Shown here piece after piece: positions 50,194 through 63,187 of a DNA stretch of 64,000 nt. The notes under the pieces were generated by a model, which had not been told where the DNA came from, did not search any database, and worked only from the letters and a program-made list of their open reading frames with translations. The DNA is from Paracyclopina nana (lineage: Eukaryota; Arthropoda; Copepoda; Cyclopoida; Cyclopettidae), in the NCBI GenBank assembly GCA_019096065.1, contig JAGUCH010000001.1, positions 6,200,001 through 6,264,000 of the forward strand, written 5' to 3'. The translations under genes were made by a program, and so were the position numbers. Each line of letters opens with the position of its first letter. The first letter of the stretch is position 1.

Positions 50194-53100
50194 GTTAGCT
50201 CTGTCATAAGTGTTGATAAAAAAAGTCGGGTAAGTCTATTCACCAAAATTCTGCATGCGATGAGCCTAGGCCTTAAAACACTTCAAACTTAAGGACCGGC
50301 ATGGCAGAATTCTATATAAGCATTTGAGAATGGAAGGCTCAAGTTTTTGATTACGAAAGGCTGTATTTGGACTAACAACCGAAAGAATGGTGTCATTCGG
50401 CCACTGCTCATTCATCACAACTAAGCAGGTCATGCAAAAGTGAAAACCAAATATCATACTACTAAACTGATGCTGTGCAAAGGTGAGTCCGCGCCCATTT
50501 TAAAACTGGGAAGAACATGCAAAGAAATCATTAAGGTTCCATGTAATTGACACACTTCCATTAAGGTAATGTGTGTCTGTTGAAATTTCTTTGAACTTTA
50601 CGACAAAGGCCACCACTTATCTCCTTATCATAATTTCCAGCATAAATTATTCCTGCAAAGTTTTCTCCGATATCATATTGGCCAAAATTTCTCCAACAAA
50701 TGTTGCAACTAAGTGTTGTAAGGCATGTTTGCGAAGTAAACGTGTGATTTTCATCATGCAGTTGCATCAAAGGCAATCTAATTATCAGCTTAACCCTCAA
50801 TAGCTTCTTCAAAGCCAGTAAGCTGATACTTGCTTGTAGTAGCAGAATCTGATCGGGTTAGCGGAAATTGAATACAGTTCGCCTTAGTTCGATTTTCACA
50901 AGGAAAAAATTATATCTTGCATGCCATCATCATCAGATTAATTTCTGGGACTTAACTTGACTGACACTCACTTAAATTAGAAGGAGAAATTTCCTGGACG
51001 GACAAGCATCATATGTACCAATTAGCTGTCAAAATGCAATTACGAGCTCAATATACTGAAGTTTTAGTACTGAAGTCGGCAAGATAAACTTTGCTTTTTG
51101 GGAAGCTATGGAATCGGCTAGAACAAGCATTTTTTTACAACCATAGCAAGTTTTTTGTTTTTACTTCTAGCAAAAGCACTTCTATAGCTGAGAATAGCTA
51201 ACTATTTTGCCACTCTTTTTAACAATAAGCTGGGACAACTATTACACGGAATAAATTTGATTTGAACAAGTTCAGCTAAGGCATACAACTACATAGAAGG
51301 CGCAAAAAACACGTGGAACCCCATACTTAACCCGTCAAAAGCCAACAAGAAGACATGCAACACAACATGATGGACAGACGAGAGCTGCTTTTGATGTATG
51401 ATGAACATTGAACACTCACAAAGCGAAATAATAATTCGTCACCCACTCTTTTTGTACTTGATACAAACGTGAAGGATAGAGCCTTTCAAGGCTATCGTAA
51501 AATAAACTCAATATAATAATTTAACTCATGTGGTACCCATCGAGGCAAATTTACCAACGAATACTTTCACAACTTTAGGCCGTTCACATATTGCCAGAAA
51601 TAGCCAAGTTTAGGTAAGAATAGCTAAGCAAACGCTCAACACTTAAAGCAAAGGAGCTGCTTTTTTAATGTTGAGCGAAATTAGCCAACGCAGAACAGTT
51701 AGTTCGCTCAACATTTCGAAGATACAGTGGCTTTGCTTAAAATGTTGAGCGTTTGCTTCTATTTTTACATTACCTTAGCTTTTTCCGGCAATATGAGAAC
51801 GAATATTTTCACAACTAGGTGACATGTAAATAATGGAGTTACAACGCTTGGTTGCTATTACGGTTATTAGAGTTGCAAGTTTACTTTGAAGTAATAATTA
51901 ACATTGAAATGAAATAAATAATGAAATCGAACGTTCCCTTAGATGCCCAATTTTAAAATGAAAAAGCTAAACAGTTGTGATCAGGAAGTGTTCATTACTA
52001 CAGAAGCATTAGATAATGACTTCACACATTAAAACACACTTTTCTTTTTATGGAGCAAGCAAAATTGAGTCTGAAATCTAGTAATTACTTTTCGGAAGAA
52101 TTACAAAGGCACGTGTTTCGGGCTGACTTATGGCTCCGGTTAGCCCATTTTCATGATAGACACAAGGGGGCAACAGTTGGTATTTTAGTGAAGCATGGAC
52201 AGCAGATGGTAGGTACTTCGCTACCGCAGGTTTTGCCACTTTTACTCCCAACAAAGCAGGGTACGGCTCCTCCTCCTCGTTCTTCTTCAAGATTTATTGT
52301 GGTAGTCATTAGGATTTGATACTGAGGTCAGATGTCAAGTTAGTCCACGTGAAGTGGGGAAAGTTTTGGGCTCCTGTGACCAATCCATTAGATAATAGTT
52401 AAACCTGGCTCCAATTTTCAATGAGTTGGAAATAGCTGAGAGGCGAGTGGAATGTTTTCACATTGTAAAACACTGATGGGGAGTGTGAGGTAATTTCCAC
52501 AGCAACATTTTGCCAATTACCCAACTGCTGATGATCATCAGAAGCTGCTGGGAGCATTTTTCAATCAAGTCAGGCTAGGAGGGAGCTCAAGGAAATGAGG
52601 AATGGATTCTTTGGCTTCACTGGAAATTATTGCTCAACGGTTCATTAAAGAAGGCTTGAAATATTGACTGCTTCTTCGCGTATGACATTAGCTCGCAAAC
52701 CAACAACTAAATTGTTTTTCACGATTACGAGCAATGCACGTCTTGTAATGATTATCATGACAAAAAGGCATCCAACTCAACTTTCACAAGATATTTTCAA
52801 CAATTTGCTAATGTGAACACTAAGCCTGGAAAATCAATGAGTTTAGCTGAGGGAAACTACAGCAAGCAAAACTAGTCAGGGAGTAGTAGTATTTTGGTCT
52901 TCCTTAGCATGACGTGTCAGCGTCAAGGCTGTACATGGTTTACTATCTTATCAATCATATGAAAGCTCTTTCTCCGCAACACTACGTACGTACGACCTCC
53001 ATCAATGTATTGGAATGTTTCCTAATGCAAAATGCATGATCACACTTATAAGTCCATTTTGCGACAAAGCGCATATGCAAGTAACTTTATTGGCAAAACT

Positions 53101-56100
53101 ATCCAAGAAAAAAGCCGAATGTCTCATTAAACCAATTAATCAAATGATCAAAAGCGTTAGAAAGCTACTTGAACCAATTCGGTGATTAGATTACGATATT
53201 TCGCTAAACGAGAAAACATGTTCTTGTTACTTAATCACGGGGGTGGTCCGAATGATGTATTCGTGATATGTTTTTGCCTCAGGGTTCTTTAAATACCGAC
53301 TTCTCCCATCATGATGGAAATAATGACCCGAAATCAAAGCACTCAATCCACGAGCGATTTCGGAAAAAAATTCCATCTAGCTTTCCGTAATTACAATTCA
53401 GAAGCCAAACATTCGAGCCAAAGCACTAAAGTAGGCTGCAGTTGGCATAAAACTAAACCAAGCTGCCTGAAGATTTAGTTACCAATTTGATCTTGATGAA
53501 AAGTGGCATCTTTATGAAAGGCAATTGTCTCATCAATTGTCAACGTACAAGTAGTCTGGGCCAGTATCAGTTACGCCCTAAAAGGAATATTTGATAGAAT
53601 TCCCTCATATTCATGTAAAAGTGTGTACAAAAATGAGGGAAAATAATGAACATTTAAAGATGAAAATGCTATATGATGACAGAAAAGCAATAAAGATCTC
53701 AAACATGACAGTTGCTTTTGGTGGGTATGGAAAAGTCAAATTGGCACTACCAACAGAAATCCTGACAACATTTAATCCTATGAAGGATGTCCGCAAAAAC
53801 TGTCTCAGAATAATTGGCAGCTTCTCATGAGCATCTACGGGCAATGACGTAACAAATTTGCTGAAACGATACCTACAGCGAGCAAATAACACAGCTTGAA
53901 AAAGGATTAATTCATTGTGAACGAGGTTATTTCACAAGGTTTCGCAAAGTACCTCCGAAATTGGCAAGCAAATGCATTTTCCAAAAAAAGTGGGTGGCCA
54001 ATTAAAATGATCAAGTTTATTTTGACATCATCTCACGTACATGAGCCTAATTCCTAAAGAAGTGCATCAAACAATTCCACCCTAAGATATCTCCAATCAC
54101 ACTGAAATGAAGCTCTCTTGCAGACACACTAAGTCAATGTTTTAGCGTAAACGAGCATGAAATCGTTCTGATTTAATAAAGAAATGCCAAAAACATCCGA
54201 GCATTTCAATTAGCAAAATATCTTCACTAATCACCTTGCCAGATGAGGCTCATATGAAGTTGAAGAAAATATGCGTAGGTTTGTCGCGTACAACTCGCTT
54301 ATTGAGTTGCTACCAAAGTTGCTACCAAGTTTTGGAATACTCCTCATCACAGTTTTCAGATACCAGCTGTATGTTCGAATCTTTAAATGCATTCAAATCA
54401 TTATCTCTGCAAAATAGGCTTGACATATCTATAAATTAACATTTTGTTTGGCAAGAAATGCGTTCTAATTTTTGGGTATTAAGACAGAAGGAATTTTCTC
54501 TCTCCCCTTAAGGTAAATTAGGTCCCTTCTCTGGTCATTTGGTAATTAGTTTTATGGCTACAGCGTCTCTCGCATGCGGAAAAAAGATGGAACATCCAAT
54601 CCTCACGCACAGCCAAATTAAGCTAGTTCTTTTTGCTGTGAAATTGCTTGACCCCTTAAGGGAAACTGAGTATTTGTATGGCTGATCAGCGGACTCTTGA
54701 TTATAAGCTAAAAATCAAATTTCTAGCTCTTAACAGCTTAGGCAAATACGAAGCAATGAACTAGATTTTTCAGAGTTAATATGATCCAGCTAGTATTGAA
54801 CTCCGAAAAATTGCGGTGGCGCATTAAACATTACAAAATTCGGCCCCCAGTAGTGATAAACGAGCATTTTGAAAAGAGCTCCAAGTCAGTCAGGTCAGGT
54901 TCTTTTGTTTGGTTGTGAATCAAATGCAGGTGCCAGGCCAGGAGCCAGACTTCAATTTTATGGTTTCAGGGGTAAAAATTGCTAAGTTTAAGGCGTCAAG
55001 ATTCACGCAAGCTTTTGCACTTTGCAGGTCGTGATCTTTTTGAGGTTTTAGATTGAATCTTGAAGGGTCTCGTGGGCTCCATTGTTAGATTTCACATTAA
55101 GCACAAAAATAGGGCGAAAGTTGATAATTACATCAGTGATAGAGCTTTAGAGAAAGATCCATACTGATGGGAAGCACATCACTTGCTTTTCATCTGCCAG
55201 CACCTTTGCCCATAGAAAGTTTTGATTCAAACAAATAAAATCTCAAGAATCTAGGACTCAGTGAGCATAAATTGAATGCAAAGCAGAGAGCTTGTTCACA
55301 AGAATCGGTCTCGACGAAGCGGAAAAATCTTTAGGAAATCCAGAGCTTCAGATAGAGCAGCACAAAAGCAAACATCTAAGTGAAATTGTAGAGATTTGAT
55401 CGCAAGCCATTCCTCACTCGACTCAAAGCTCTTCTCATCTTGTGTCAAGATTCATCTTCCTCCACCATCAGCAAAGTTAGTCCTTTGAAAGAGAAAAAAT
55501 GCTCAGTGTAGGCCCACCAGAAGCTGGCCTAACTGAATATAAAATACAACCAAAACTCTTACCTTTTATCTGACGCTTTTTATGATTGGTGGGCTTTATC
55601 AGCTTAAAACGTACGCTCTTGCTACGTGACAGCATTGTCTCCACGGTCAAAGTATCAAAGATTGAGATCTTGGTTAGGCTCATGACGTGATGGGTGATGC
55701 ATGAAGACTTTTTTTCTTGCAAGCTCTCATCTTAGAATATGATTCCCGACCAGCTTGCAACTTAGCTTATACTTATAAATTGCAGGTTCATCATTTAACT
55801 TTGATATAGAAAAAGCTAGCTTAACTATCTATGAAAAACCGATACAATCATGAAATAATTAATAATTTCACGTTAAACAGTTTTCCTAGTGAACTGTTGT
55901 TGCACAGTTCGGTAGGGATTTGACTTTTTTCCGTTTGGTACTTGAAAGATACACAAAGATGAGTTTTGAAAATGCCGCCTTTGGGGACAGCATCTGTTCA
56001 TGTCTTCATTTTTGAAGCCCTTGAAGTGTCAGCTCACATTGTCAGGAACTAATGAGAAACGACACATTTATGGAGATGTGCGGAAAAAAAGGTGATTGCT

Positions 56101-56439
56101 TGAAAAGCCCGAAATAAGTAGTGGCCATCTTTGGAGAAAAAAAAACTTAATTGGGAGCCAGCCATAGTACGCACAGCCTTAACCTGCTCAGGTGCTTCAG
56201 TGCAAAAACTGTCAACTCTACTAAGGCTTGCTTGTCCAATTTATAATTGTTCTTGGCGGCTAGTCGGGACAACAAAAGATGACAATTATTGAAATGATGG
56301 TCAGCTTTTTCTCAACCCCTTTGCCTGCACTTACAACGAGGTGGCGCGAATTGAGCTCGAAAGATGACTCGACTTTTCTTATTGTGCTAGCCTACATATC
56401 TCCTTAGCTACCACTTGTAAAAAAAGAGTTCCTCTCAAG
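50194..56439. other. Long stretch without a recognised gene
   Basis: Apart from the nested inverted repeat at 51557-51819, only short open frames are seen. Frames at 52050-52319 and 53591-53830 (+) and 53611-53892 (-) were read and matched no family I know. Nothing else noticed. Confidence 0.5.
51557..51819. repeat. Nested inverted repeat flanked by a 20-bp direct repeat
   Basis: The outer arms 51581-51641 and 51743-51801 mirror each other imperfectly (CGTTCACATATTGCC against GGCAATATGAGAACG, and GCAAACGCTCAACA against TGTTGAGCGTTTGC). Between them a second hairpin pairs TGTTGAGCGAA with TTCGCTCAACA. So the 9-mer TGTTGAGCG occurs four times in alternating orientation. ACGAATACTTTCACAACTT on the left (51557) recurs as ACGAATATTTTCACAACT on the right (51799). 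The left end, TTTAGGCCGTTCACA, resembles the start of the TTA-flanked MITE at 46075. It is probably a foldback element. Confidence 0.75.
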
Positions 56440-56627
56440 ATGTTTTCAGCAGCACTAAAGCAAAGAGGCAAAGAAGTGATTACCACCGGACATGGCATGC
56501 CTGCTGCTCCTAGTAAGAAAGGTGAACCCTCTGAAGCAACTTTTGCAATCAATGGCAGTTTTTCCTTTCTTGTGCAGCGACTGACCTTGCTCGTTGGCTC
56601 GAATGGAGTGACCATATATCCAACTAG
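56440..56627 (+). CDS. Possible two-exon gene fragment of unknown family
   Basis: After a CCTCTCAAG acceptor-like site, a frame from ATG 56440 reads ALKQRGKEVITTGHGMPAAP and reaches a GTAAGAAAG donor at 56513. A 66-bp intron (the size usual in this window) ends in TTTCTTGTGCAG. The next piece, 56578-56627, joins in phase and reads TDLARWLEWSDHISN to a stop. Just beyond, another frame reads VEIMLRIRPD and an Asp-rich stretch with DDDDDLTDF, as if the coding sequence once went on in a different frame. It may be the 3' end of a gene or a decayed copy of one. The family is not recognised. Confidence 0.3.
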
Positions 56628-56829
56628 TTGAAATAATGCTTCGAATAAGGCCAGACTGCATTTCCTCATCATCTTCGCCTAGAGATGCAAAGCCAGTAGT
56701 TGCACAACCAGATGATGATGATGACTTAACAGATTTTCTCGTATTTGACATCGTCGTTCCTTCCTCGCTTTCGCTTCATACTAATTACGATCAGATAACT
56801 ACGAGCCTACTGCCTACTTTGAAATAAGC

Positions 56830-59800
56830 CACGGCCATTCTTGATTGGCTTGGCTTTGTTTTAGCTTGGCCTGGATCATGTGAATAACCCATGCTAAGAA
56901 GTAATTTGTTATGACAGCAGTACCGCCAGAATAATGTGAAATGAGCTTAGCCTTATACAGGAGATTCAGTTCGAAATATTAGCCTCAGCTTGCTGGGAAT
57001 AGCTACTAGCCAATATGGAAAAGTATTCGTCGAAGAAATGGGATCTCGGCTGCCAACTAAATAGCATTGCATTGTCTACAGTAACGAAGGCGAAAGCATG
57101 AATTTGTTTATTTATCGACATAAGCGCTCCTCAAAAAACTTCATAGAATTAATTGGGAACAGCTATGGCTGGCCTTAAATTATTCAAAGTAAGCGCACTA
57201 AAGGTAATCGGAGGCTTTTACCAAATTGCAATTTAAAAAGTAGGACTCTTGTTTTTCCAGTCAAGCTAATCCTCTTTTCAGCACTTTGCCTGGTAGCTTT
57301 CATGGCTACCTTACCATAAAAGATAGAGGTGTACCTGCAGTTATTCTAGGTACATGTAATGTTCAGTCCCGCACACTATAATGATCAATGGTACCAAAAT
57401 CCTTTAAAAAATCATTGAATGATAACAGGGTGTGAACCTGTTTTTGTAGTCAGCTGTGGTGGTATCTTTTTCGACATAACATTTACTGCAACACGTTAAA
57501 GGCGTGTTCAAATTGTTTCTCCAACATGGACGTGGCGGTAAAAACACTCATTTTGAAACGAGCCACAGTGGGCGAATAATTCAGCCTTAGTGCCGGAAAA
57601 AAGATTGCCTTCAGTGTCAATACAAAAGCATTAGTTGTCAATAAGCAAGCAGCTACTTTTTTATTCCTAGCATGCAAATGGCGAAGGTACCAATTTTTAC
57701 GACACATAGCAACATTATTATTGCTGTTCATAAATAACACCCAATTCATATTAAAAGCTGACAGCCTTCGCGTTTGACATGTAGCTAAAGATTTGCTCTG
57801 AAAAGTACTCCTATCAAATTATTTTTCCGAGGAAAAAAGAAAAAGCTGGAACCGTGCAGATTTAGTCTGGTTTGCACCCACAGTGGGACTTGAGGTTGTT
57901 GGTCATGCCCAAAACAGGTACTCAAGACGCCATTGAGTGGTAACTCACGCAACCAGAGGGCGTCCATTTCATCTACATACTTAATGTGGTTAGAAATGAC
58001 TTTTTCGCGCACACTATCCTGTATCTGTTCATTAGGAGAGGAAGAGAGCAATGTCGGCGAAAATTGGGGTCAACCTAACAAAAGCGAGCTAGCAGTAGCG
58101 AAAAAAGCGCATTGCATATGCCCAAAAGACCATTTTTCTGCTGCTCCTGAATGTCTGTCTGGTACAGTGCACTTTTCAGCTTTCGGCAAACTTCAAAGTT
58201 GCATCAGCAGAATTGGCTACAGCGTACTACTACAATACATTCCAGCATTTTGGATTCATCCAGGGCCATCCACTATGACAATTCTAGACGGAAGTATGCA
58301 AGTTAATTCACTAAACTTATTTTAGTTCTTTCGTCATTTGTGCGGTGGCGCTTATGCTGCTTGCTTCAATGAAAAAGCGGGAAATTCAAATTTAGATTTT
58401 AGCGCCAATTTTTTAGTGCTCGAGTGGGAGGAGCCTGTTAATCAGCTTTACCAGACATGGAATTTTTTCTTCGAGAATTGCGCAAATATGGCGTTTTCTA
58501 TCATCTGACAGCTTTTTGGTGAAACTCACGATTCACAGAACTCTACTTTTTTCGTCAGAAGCCCTTCCATAGCATAGTCAGATGAAGTGTAGAAGTACAG
58601 CTGAGATAAGGGGTCACCTTACATTATAGATCATCTTGGATTCATCATTATGGTGACAAAGTCAGAACTTCCGCGGTAGTTAGTTCATGGGGTTTTAAGC
58701 CAAATATAGCAAGGTAGTCAACAAAAGGCGACACAGGATATTATTTTTCTCATGGAAAAATTTGTCTGCAGGGCTGCTGCTGCTGCAGCAACACCCCCGG
58801 TGTGGGATAGTCTAGTAGAGTAGTTATCGCAAAGAATTAGCGAGGAGGCAGACAAAAGGAAGCATGGACAAATGAACCGGAAAATTCATAATCCTGGGCT
58901 TCGGCAAAAAATGCTCGCTCAAAAACAACCTCTCTTCTTCTCTGGACAATAGCTGTAGTATGACCTTATGCAACTCGGTGAACAACAAAAACTTTTATAT
59001 AAGCTCATTTTCAAAGAACAACTCGGCGAACTAATCGCTTTACTATGAATACTCAGTGAATGCACTTTTTATCTTCTTTGAGCTGCTGAAGAAGTATGGA
59101 CCAATCTGGAGCCTTTTGGGAACGCAGACTTATTAATCGACGACTAAGTGCACAAGACAAGCAGACTATAAGACTTATACGAATATAAGCCTAGCCCCAA
59201 AATTAGGCAAGTTAGAATATTGAGTATTCGAAAATTGGGAACCAGTTTTGGATGGAAATGCAACAAAAAGATCCCATCAGTATTTTTAAGCACAAAAGCA
59301 CACCTATATGCGTCGTATCTGGGCGCTTCTCCACCCCTTTTGATAGGAACTCATGGCCATCCATAGCTAAGGGTCTAAAATTGGTTATCAAGCTTGGTTA
59401 GCATGACGACGAGCGGGAACAATTTTTAAAGAGATTCAGCTCGTTATCATGTCATAAAAGAGGAGAAACTCCAAGGCGAGATCAGGTTGACTTTTTTGTT
59501 AAAGAAGGGGCGTGAGAATCATGATTTCGATTGGAAATTGGACCGCAACAACAAAAAGCAAGCAAGCAAGCGCATCCACCCAGTGCAAATTGAAGTGACC
59601 AGATTCTAAAGTCGCTTAAGTTTTACTGCCCTTTAACAGACTGTGCTACAGCAACACGATCAAAAGGCACCCCCTGTAGCGGGAACCTTGTTGCCCCCAA
59701 AAGTGATCACAAAAGACTATGAACAGCTTTGTTTCATAGCCTCGAGCGGAATATTTTGAGAGCTGCTGCAGATGATCACCGATAATTTCAGCTTCATAAG

Positions 59801-61108
59801 CATGTTGTTGCTGGTGAAACTGAAGAGAGTGGAGGTAGCAAACATTAATTACTCAGTGGGGATCGTGAATAATGAGCTCCAGCTTCTTCTTCGTGATTAT
59901 TTACTGAGCGCAAAAAGCTTACAACTACTACTAATTTCGCCTCATTAGATGGATTTTTTCATCGTGCCTTTCATTAATCGACTGCTCGAGATTATTAATA
60001 GCAAAGCGGCGATCTAATTACAGCAGCAATGCAACTGTAGCCACAACACGCCGTAAAATTCTACGAACCTGGTCTAATTGTTTAAAAGCTGAAACTAAGG
60101 CTAGAAGAAGCTAAATAAATAAAATGAAGAGCTAGTTTGTTCAGTTGGAGAGGGGAATATCAAGTATCCTTTTGTCCACCAATAAGTGTCAGGCAAGTAT
60201 TTTTGGCCATATATCAGCCCAAATTAACGTTTCCAGTTTGACTTTTGGGAAATAAATTGCAGGTGAGACCCAATAATCTACCACAAAATGAGCAACATTA
60301 ATCAAAAGGCAACATTAATTCACATCAATGATAAATCTCGATCCACACCTTTTTGGGCAAAATTCGAGCGCACTGGTAATTGGGCGAATTCGGTAGTCGC
60401 GCTGTCAGCTGTTGATGATCCCACGCGCTATGATGACCTTTAATGAATGGCCGAGATCTGACCGCAACAACCCGCGCCGGTCACTTCTACCAATTTTTCC
60501 GTTGAAATGGAGATGAAATGAAAAGTAACCCCTGCTGGCAAAAGCCACAAGAACCATTTCCTCTTGTGGAAATCGGGGGAAAAATACAAATAACGAGCCA
60601 CATCCAATTGAAAAGTCAAGACTTACCTTTAATCAGGTCGGATCGTCGATCAATGAAGATCTGGAGCGTGTTGATTGATGGTGTTTTGAATCGGGTGCCA
60701 TGATCAATTTTCGAGGGATGTCAACGATCTCTTTGTGCCAGTTTTGTTCCATAGTCTTCATCATCGAATGCCATTCCTCAAAAACAGATTTTCCCTGAAA
60801 AGTAATCAAATTTTGTAGCAGTAGCAAAATACTTAAAGATGGCGGCAACGGGGCCGTAGAAAATGAAGGCTTACTTCAGTATAGGTGATGGAACGTAAGG
60901 GCCTGAGGGGACAGGCTTCGGCTCACGCCTCGCACACCCAAAAAATTAGGAAAATAACAAACTGCGCTCAATTAATCAGACGCAAGAAGCAAGGCAAGAT
61001 AATTACAAGAATTATTTTGAGTCGAACGTCGTTAGCGTAGACGCGTTTATCAAATTTTAAATAGTTTGCAAATATTAAATACGCTTTAATGGCCTCGATG
61101 AGCATTAA
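56830..61108. other. Stretch without a supported gene
   Basis: Two minus-strand segments look exon-like: 60800-60626, bounded by TTACTTTTCAG and GTAAGTCTT, and 58051-57961, ending in GTGAGTTACC and containing IKYVDEMDALWL. Neither keeps an open frame from acceptor to donor, so no gene is called. Nothing else is seen. Confidence 0.45.
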
Positions 61109-61294
61109 TTAAATGCCACTTAAAAATGTCAAATGACAAGAAACTTTTGACAACAAAGATCGTGATCGCGGGAGCTCAAAGTCGGCATTAACGACCCATT
61201 TTTTGCAATTGATGGAGTGCAAGTTCTGCGAAACGTCGATGGAAATGAGAAGGGCTCCGAGAAAAAAAATCAAGCCTTTCGTGGAAAATGACAT
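61109..61294 (-). CDS. Possible small secreted protein or first exon
   Basis: An ATG at 61294, 17 bp after a TTTTAGCAG acceptor, opens a 61-residue frame beginning MSFSTKGLIFFLGALLISID, a good signal peptide, followed by a polar part with SINCKKWVVNADFELPRS. It could be a short secreted peptide as it stands, or the first exon of a longer minus-strand gene continuing toward 60.6 kb. No homology is recognised. Confidence 0.3.
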   Translation of the reverse strand: MSFSTKGLIFFLGALLISIDVSQNLHSINCKKWVVNADFELPRSRSLLSKVSCHLTFLSGI

Positions 61295-62891
61295 CTCTAT
61301 TCGGGATTACCTGCTAAAACCGCCTTGGGAATTGGGATGCCGATGATTTTGCAAGATTCGTCGTTGACGCGAGATATTATTTCCTCAATCGAAAAAGTCG
61401 TCAAATTACAAGTCGTAACTCGCTCTGGCTTCGCTGCACTGAATCAGCAAAAAACTGATTTTTGTCAACAAAACAACAAACGGCTCCCGGATTTTTTCGA
61501 ATTGTCGTCTATTTGGTCTGAGAGAATTTCAGCCCATTCCAAAGGATAAAATAGATACCGAAATTCAAAACACGTTTTATATGTCTTGGTATTGGCAAAT
61601 ACGTCGCTGTTATGCTGTGAGTGAAGCTGATTAACAATCCTATTTTGGCACTTTTGATAACAAACCGGCGACATGATGGATAAACAAAACGCAACGCTAA
61701 TGCTCGACTGCTCAGTAATTCTCATTTCAACTTTCAAGATGAGAAAGTTAGCTCGACTCCAACTTTTGTTGTTATTTTTGGAAATCGACATAAACCTTTT
61801 TTCCGCCAGTTAAGAAAAAACGAGTTTTGTGTGCGTCACGAATTGCGAAAATAGAGCCCAAAGTGTGAAAATCATCGTCGTTTCAGGTACGTTATTAGAG
61901 AAGAAGGTCAAACGCGTGTGAGCAGCCTCATTTTTCCTTGCCGACAAATGTGAGATTTGACCTAAAAGCCGTTTGGAGGTCGCCATATCGAGGCCGGATT
62001 TTGACGCTTCTCACGTGCCTTTATATGATATTGAATTTTGGCTGACTTCGATCGGGCTAGTGGCTTTTGAAAGGTAAATAAAAATTGCACGAGCATCCGT
62101 CACATGCAAGATGGTGTGAATTATAGCTTTGAATCGTAAATGCATTTGCATCCTTTGAATGCACTTTTAAATGGTGCACACAAGTTCAACCGGGCGAAAT
62201 AAAACTCTCCTTTTCCTTTGCAGATCCTCGGAGTGTTGTTTTGTGGACCGAAAATTGGCGCAAATGGCAAATTTGATCACAGCTTGGTGCGGTCAAGGAG
62301 TTGTTATTACGCTGATTCGGCTCTTGTGATTCCGTGGATCTGCACTGTGGGTTCGAATGGGCGCCAAACGTTGGCAGCTTCACGACTCGCGCTGCTCCGT
62401 GGTGCAACTTTCGCAGCGACGAGCGCCAGGGCGCTTTAGCTTTACCTGGCCCAAAAAGCGGCTCAGGTACCAAAGCCCTCAGTGTCCAAGAGTGAACCAC
62501 TTCGTGAACACACGGTGTTACGCGCAAATACGAAGGCAGAATCAAGTCGACGTCCTCGGCCGTTTACAAAGGTTCGATTTCCGCTAAATATCGGATAGCA
62601 AAACGTTGGAATTCTCAAAGGACACTTTTCCTGCTCCACTTGCTTTGCCCAAGGTTGAGCACAAAGTATTGGAGAAGAGCTTGCAACGGCAATCTTATTC
62701 TCATTTTGGTAGCTTTAAAACGCATCCATGGTTTTTGTAACCAAAGCAAAAAGGAGGATTTTTATGGCACGCAAAAAACGGCCAACTCTGAGCACCAATT
62801 GGTAATTCAGCGTATTATTGTTATTATTCCAATTTTCATTCCAGCCGAACGAACTCTCCTTTGGTGTACAATCAAATACCAATTTGTGCAG
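61295..62891. other. Region upstream of the Roughest/Kirre exon, probably promoter and 5' UTR
   Basis: No coding gene is seen. The part 62240-62620 is visibly richer in CG dinucleotides than its surroundings and has overlapping open frames on both strands, as a promoter or 5' UTR exon might. The acceptor ending at 62891 (ACCAATTTGTGCAG) suggests a spliced 5' UTR. Confidence 0.4.
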
Positions 62892-62894
62892 GAC

Positions 62895-62909
62895 ATGAGT
62901 GGCCTATAG
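62895..62909 (+). promoter_or_regulatory. Tiny upstream open reading frame before the Roughest/Kirre start
   Basis: ATG AGT GGC CTA TAG (four residues) ends seven bases before the main start codon. If the 5' UTR exon begins after the acceptor at 62891, this uORF is in the mRNA and could lower translation from the main start. Confidence 0.4.
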
Positions 62910-62916
62910 AAATAAA

Positions 62917-63187
62917 ATGGCGTCCAAAAACCAAATTTGGCTGCTGCTCATGGTGCAGGCTCTAATGGGCCCGTTTTGCTTGAGTGCCAAAGTGTCCGAA
63001 ATCGGACAGGCTTTTCTCCGAGAGCCTGCTGACCAAATTGCAATAGTGGGCGAACATGTCACTTTGCCTTGTCGTGTAGTGAATAAACGAGGTGTGCTTC
63101 AGTGGACTCGAGATGATTTTGGTCTTGGCACCGACAGAAATCTCACCGGATTCAAGCGCTACAAGATGACTGGTAGCGACGAAGAAG
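62917..63187 (+). CDS. rst: Roughest/Kirre immunoglobulin adhesion receptor, first coding exon (partial)
   Basis: The frame starts at ATG 62917 with a signal peptide (IWLLLMVQALMGPFCLSA), then an Ig domain N-terminal half: QIAIVGEHVTLPCRVVNKRG, VLQWTRDDFGLGTDRNLTGF, then GSDEE at a GTAAGA donor (63188). WTRDDFGLGT and RYxMxGSDEEG are hallmarks of the first Ig domain of insect Roughest/Kirre and vertebrate Kirrel/Neph. These receptors bind Hibris/Sticks-and-stones (nephrin) partners during myoblast fusion, eye patterning and nephrocyte slit formation. The remaining Ig domains, membrane span and tail lie right of the window. I chose this ATG because the preceding in-frame codon run has no other ATG and the signal peptide begins here. 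Confidence 0.93.

Noticed and set aside
53591-53892. Overlapping open frames on both strands
   Set aside because: No splice sites, start context or family resemblance; probably chance.
57785-58051. Minus-strand exon containing IKYVDEMDALWL before a GTGAGT donor
   Set aside because: It recalls PHD/EPL-type proteins only faintly, and no frame stays open from the available acceptor to the donor.
60626-60800. Minus-strand exon bounded by TTACTTTTCAG and GTAAGT
   Set aside because: The frame that starts at the acceptor hits a stop just before the donor, and the frame open at the donor is closed upstream.
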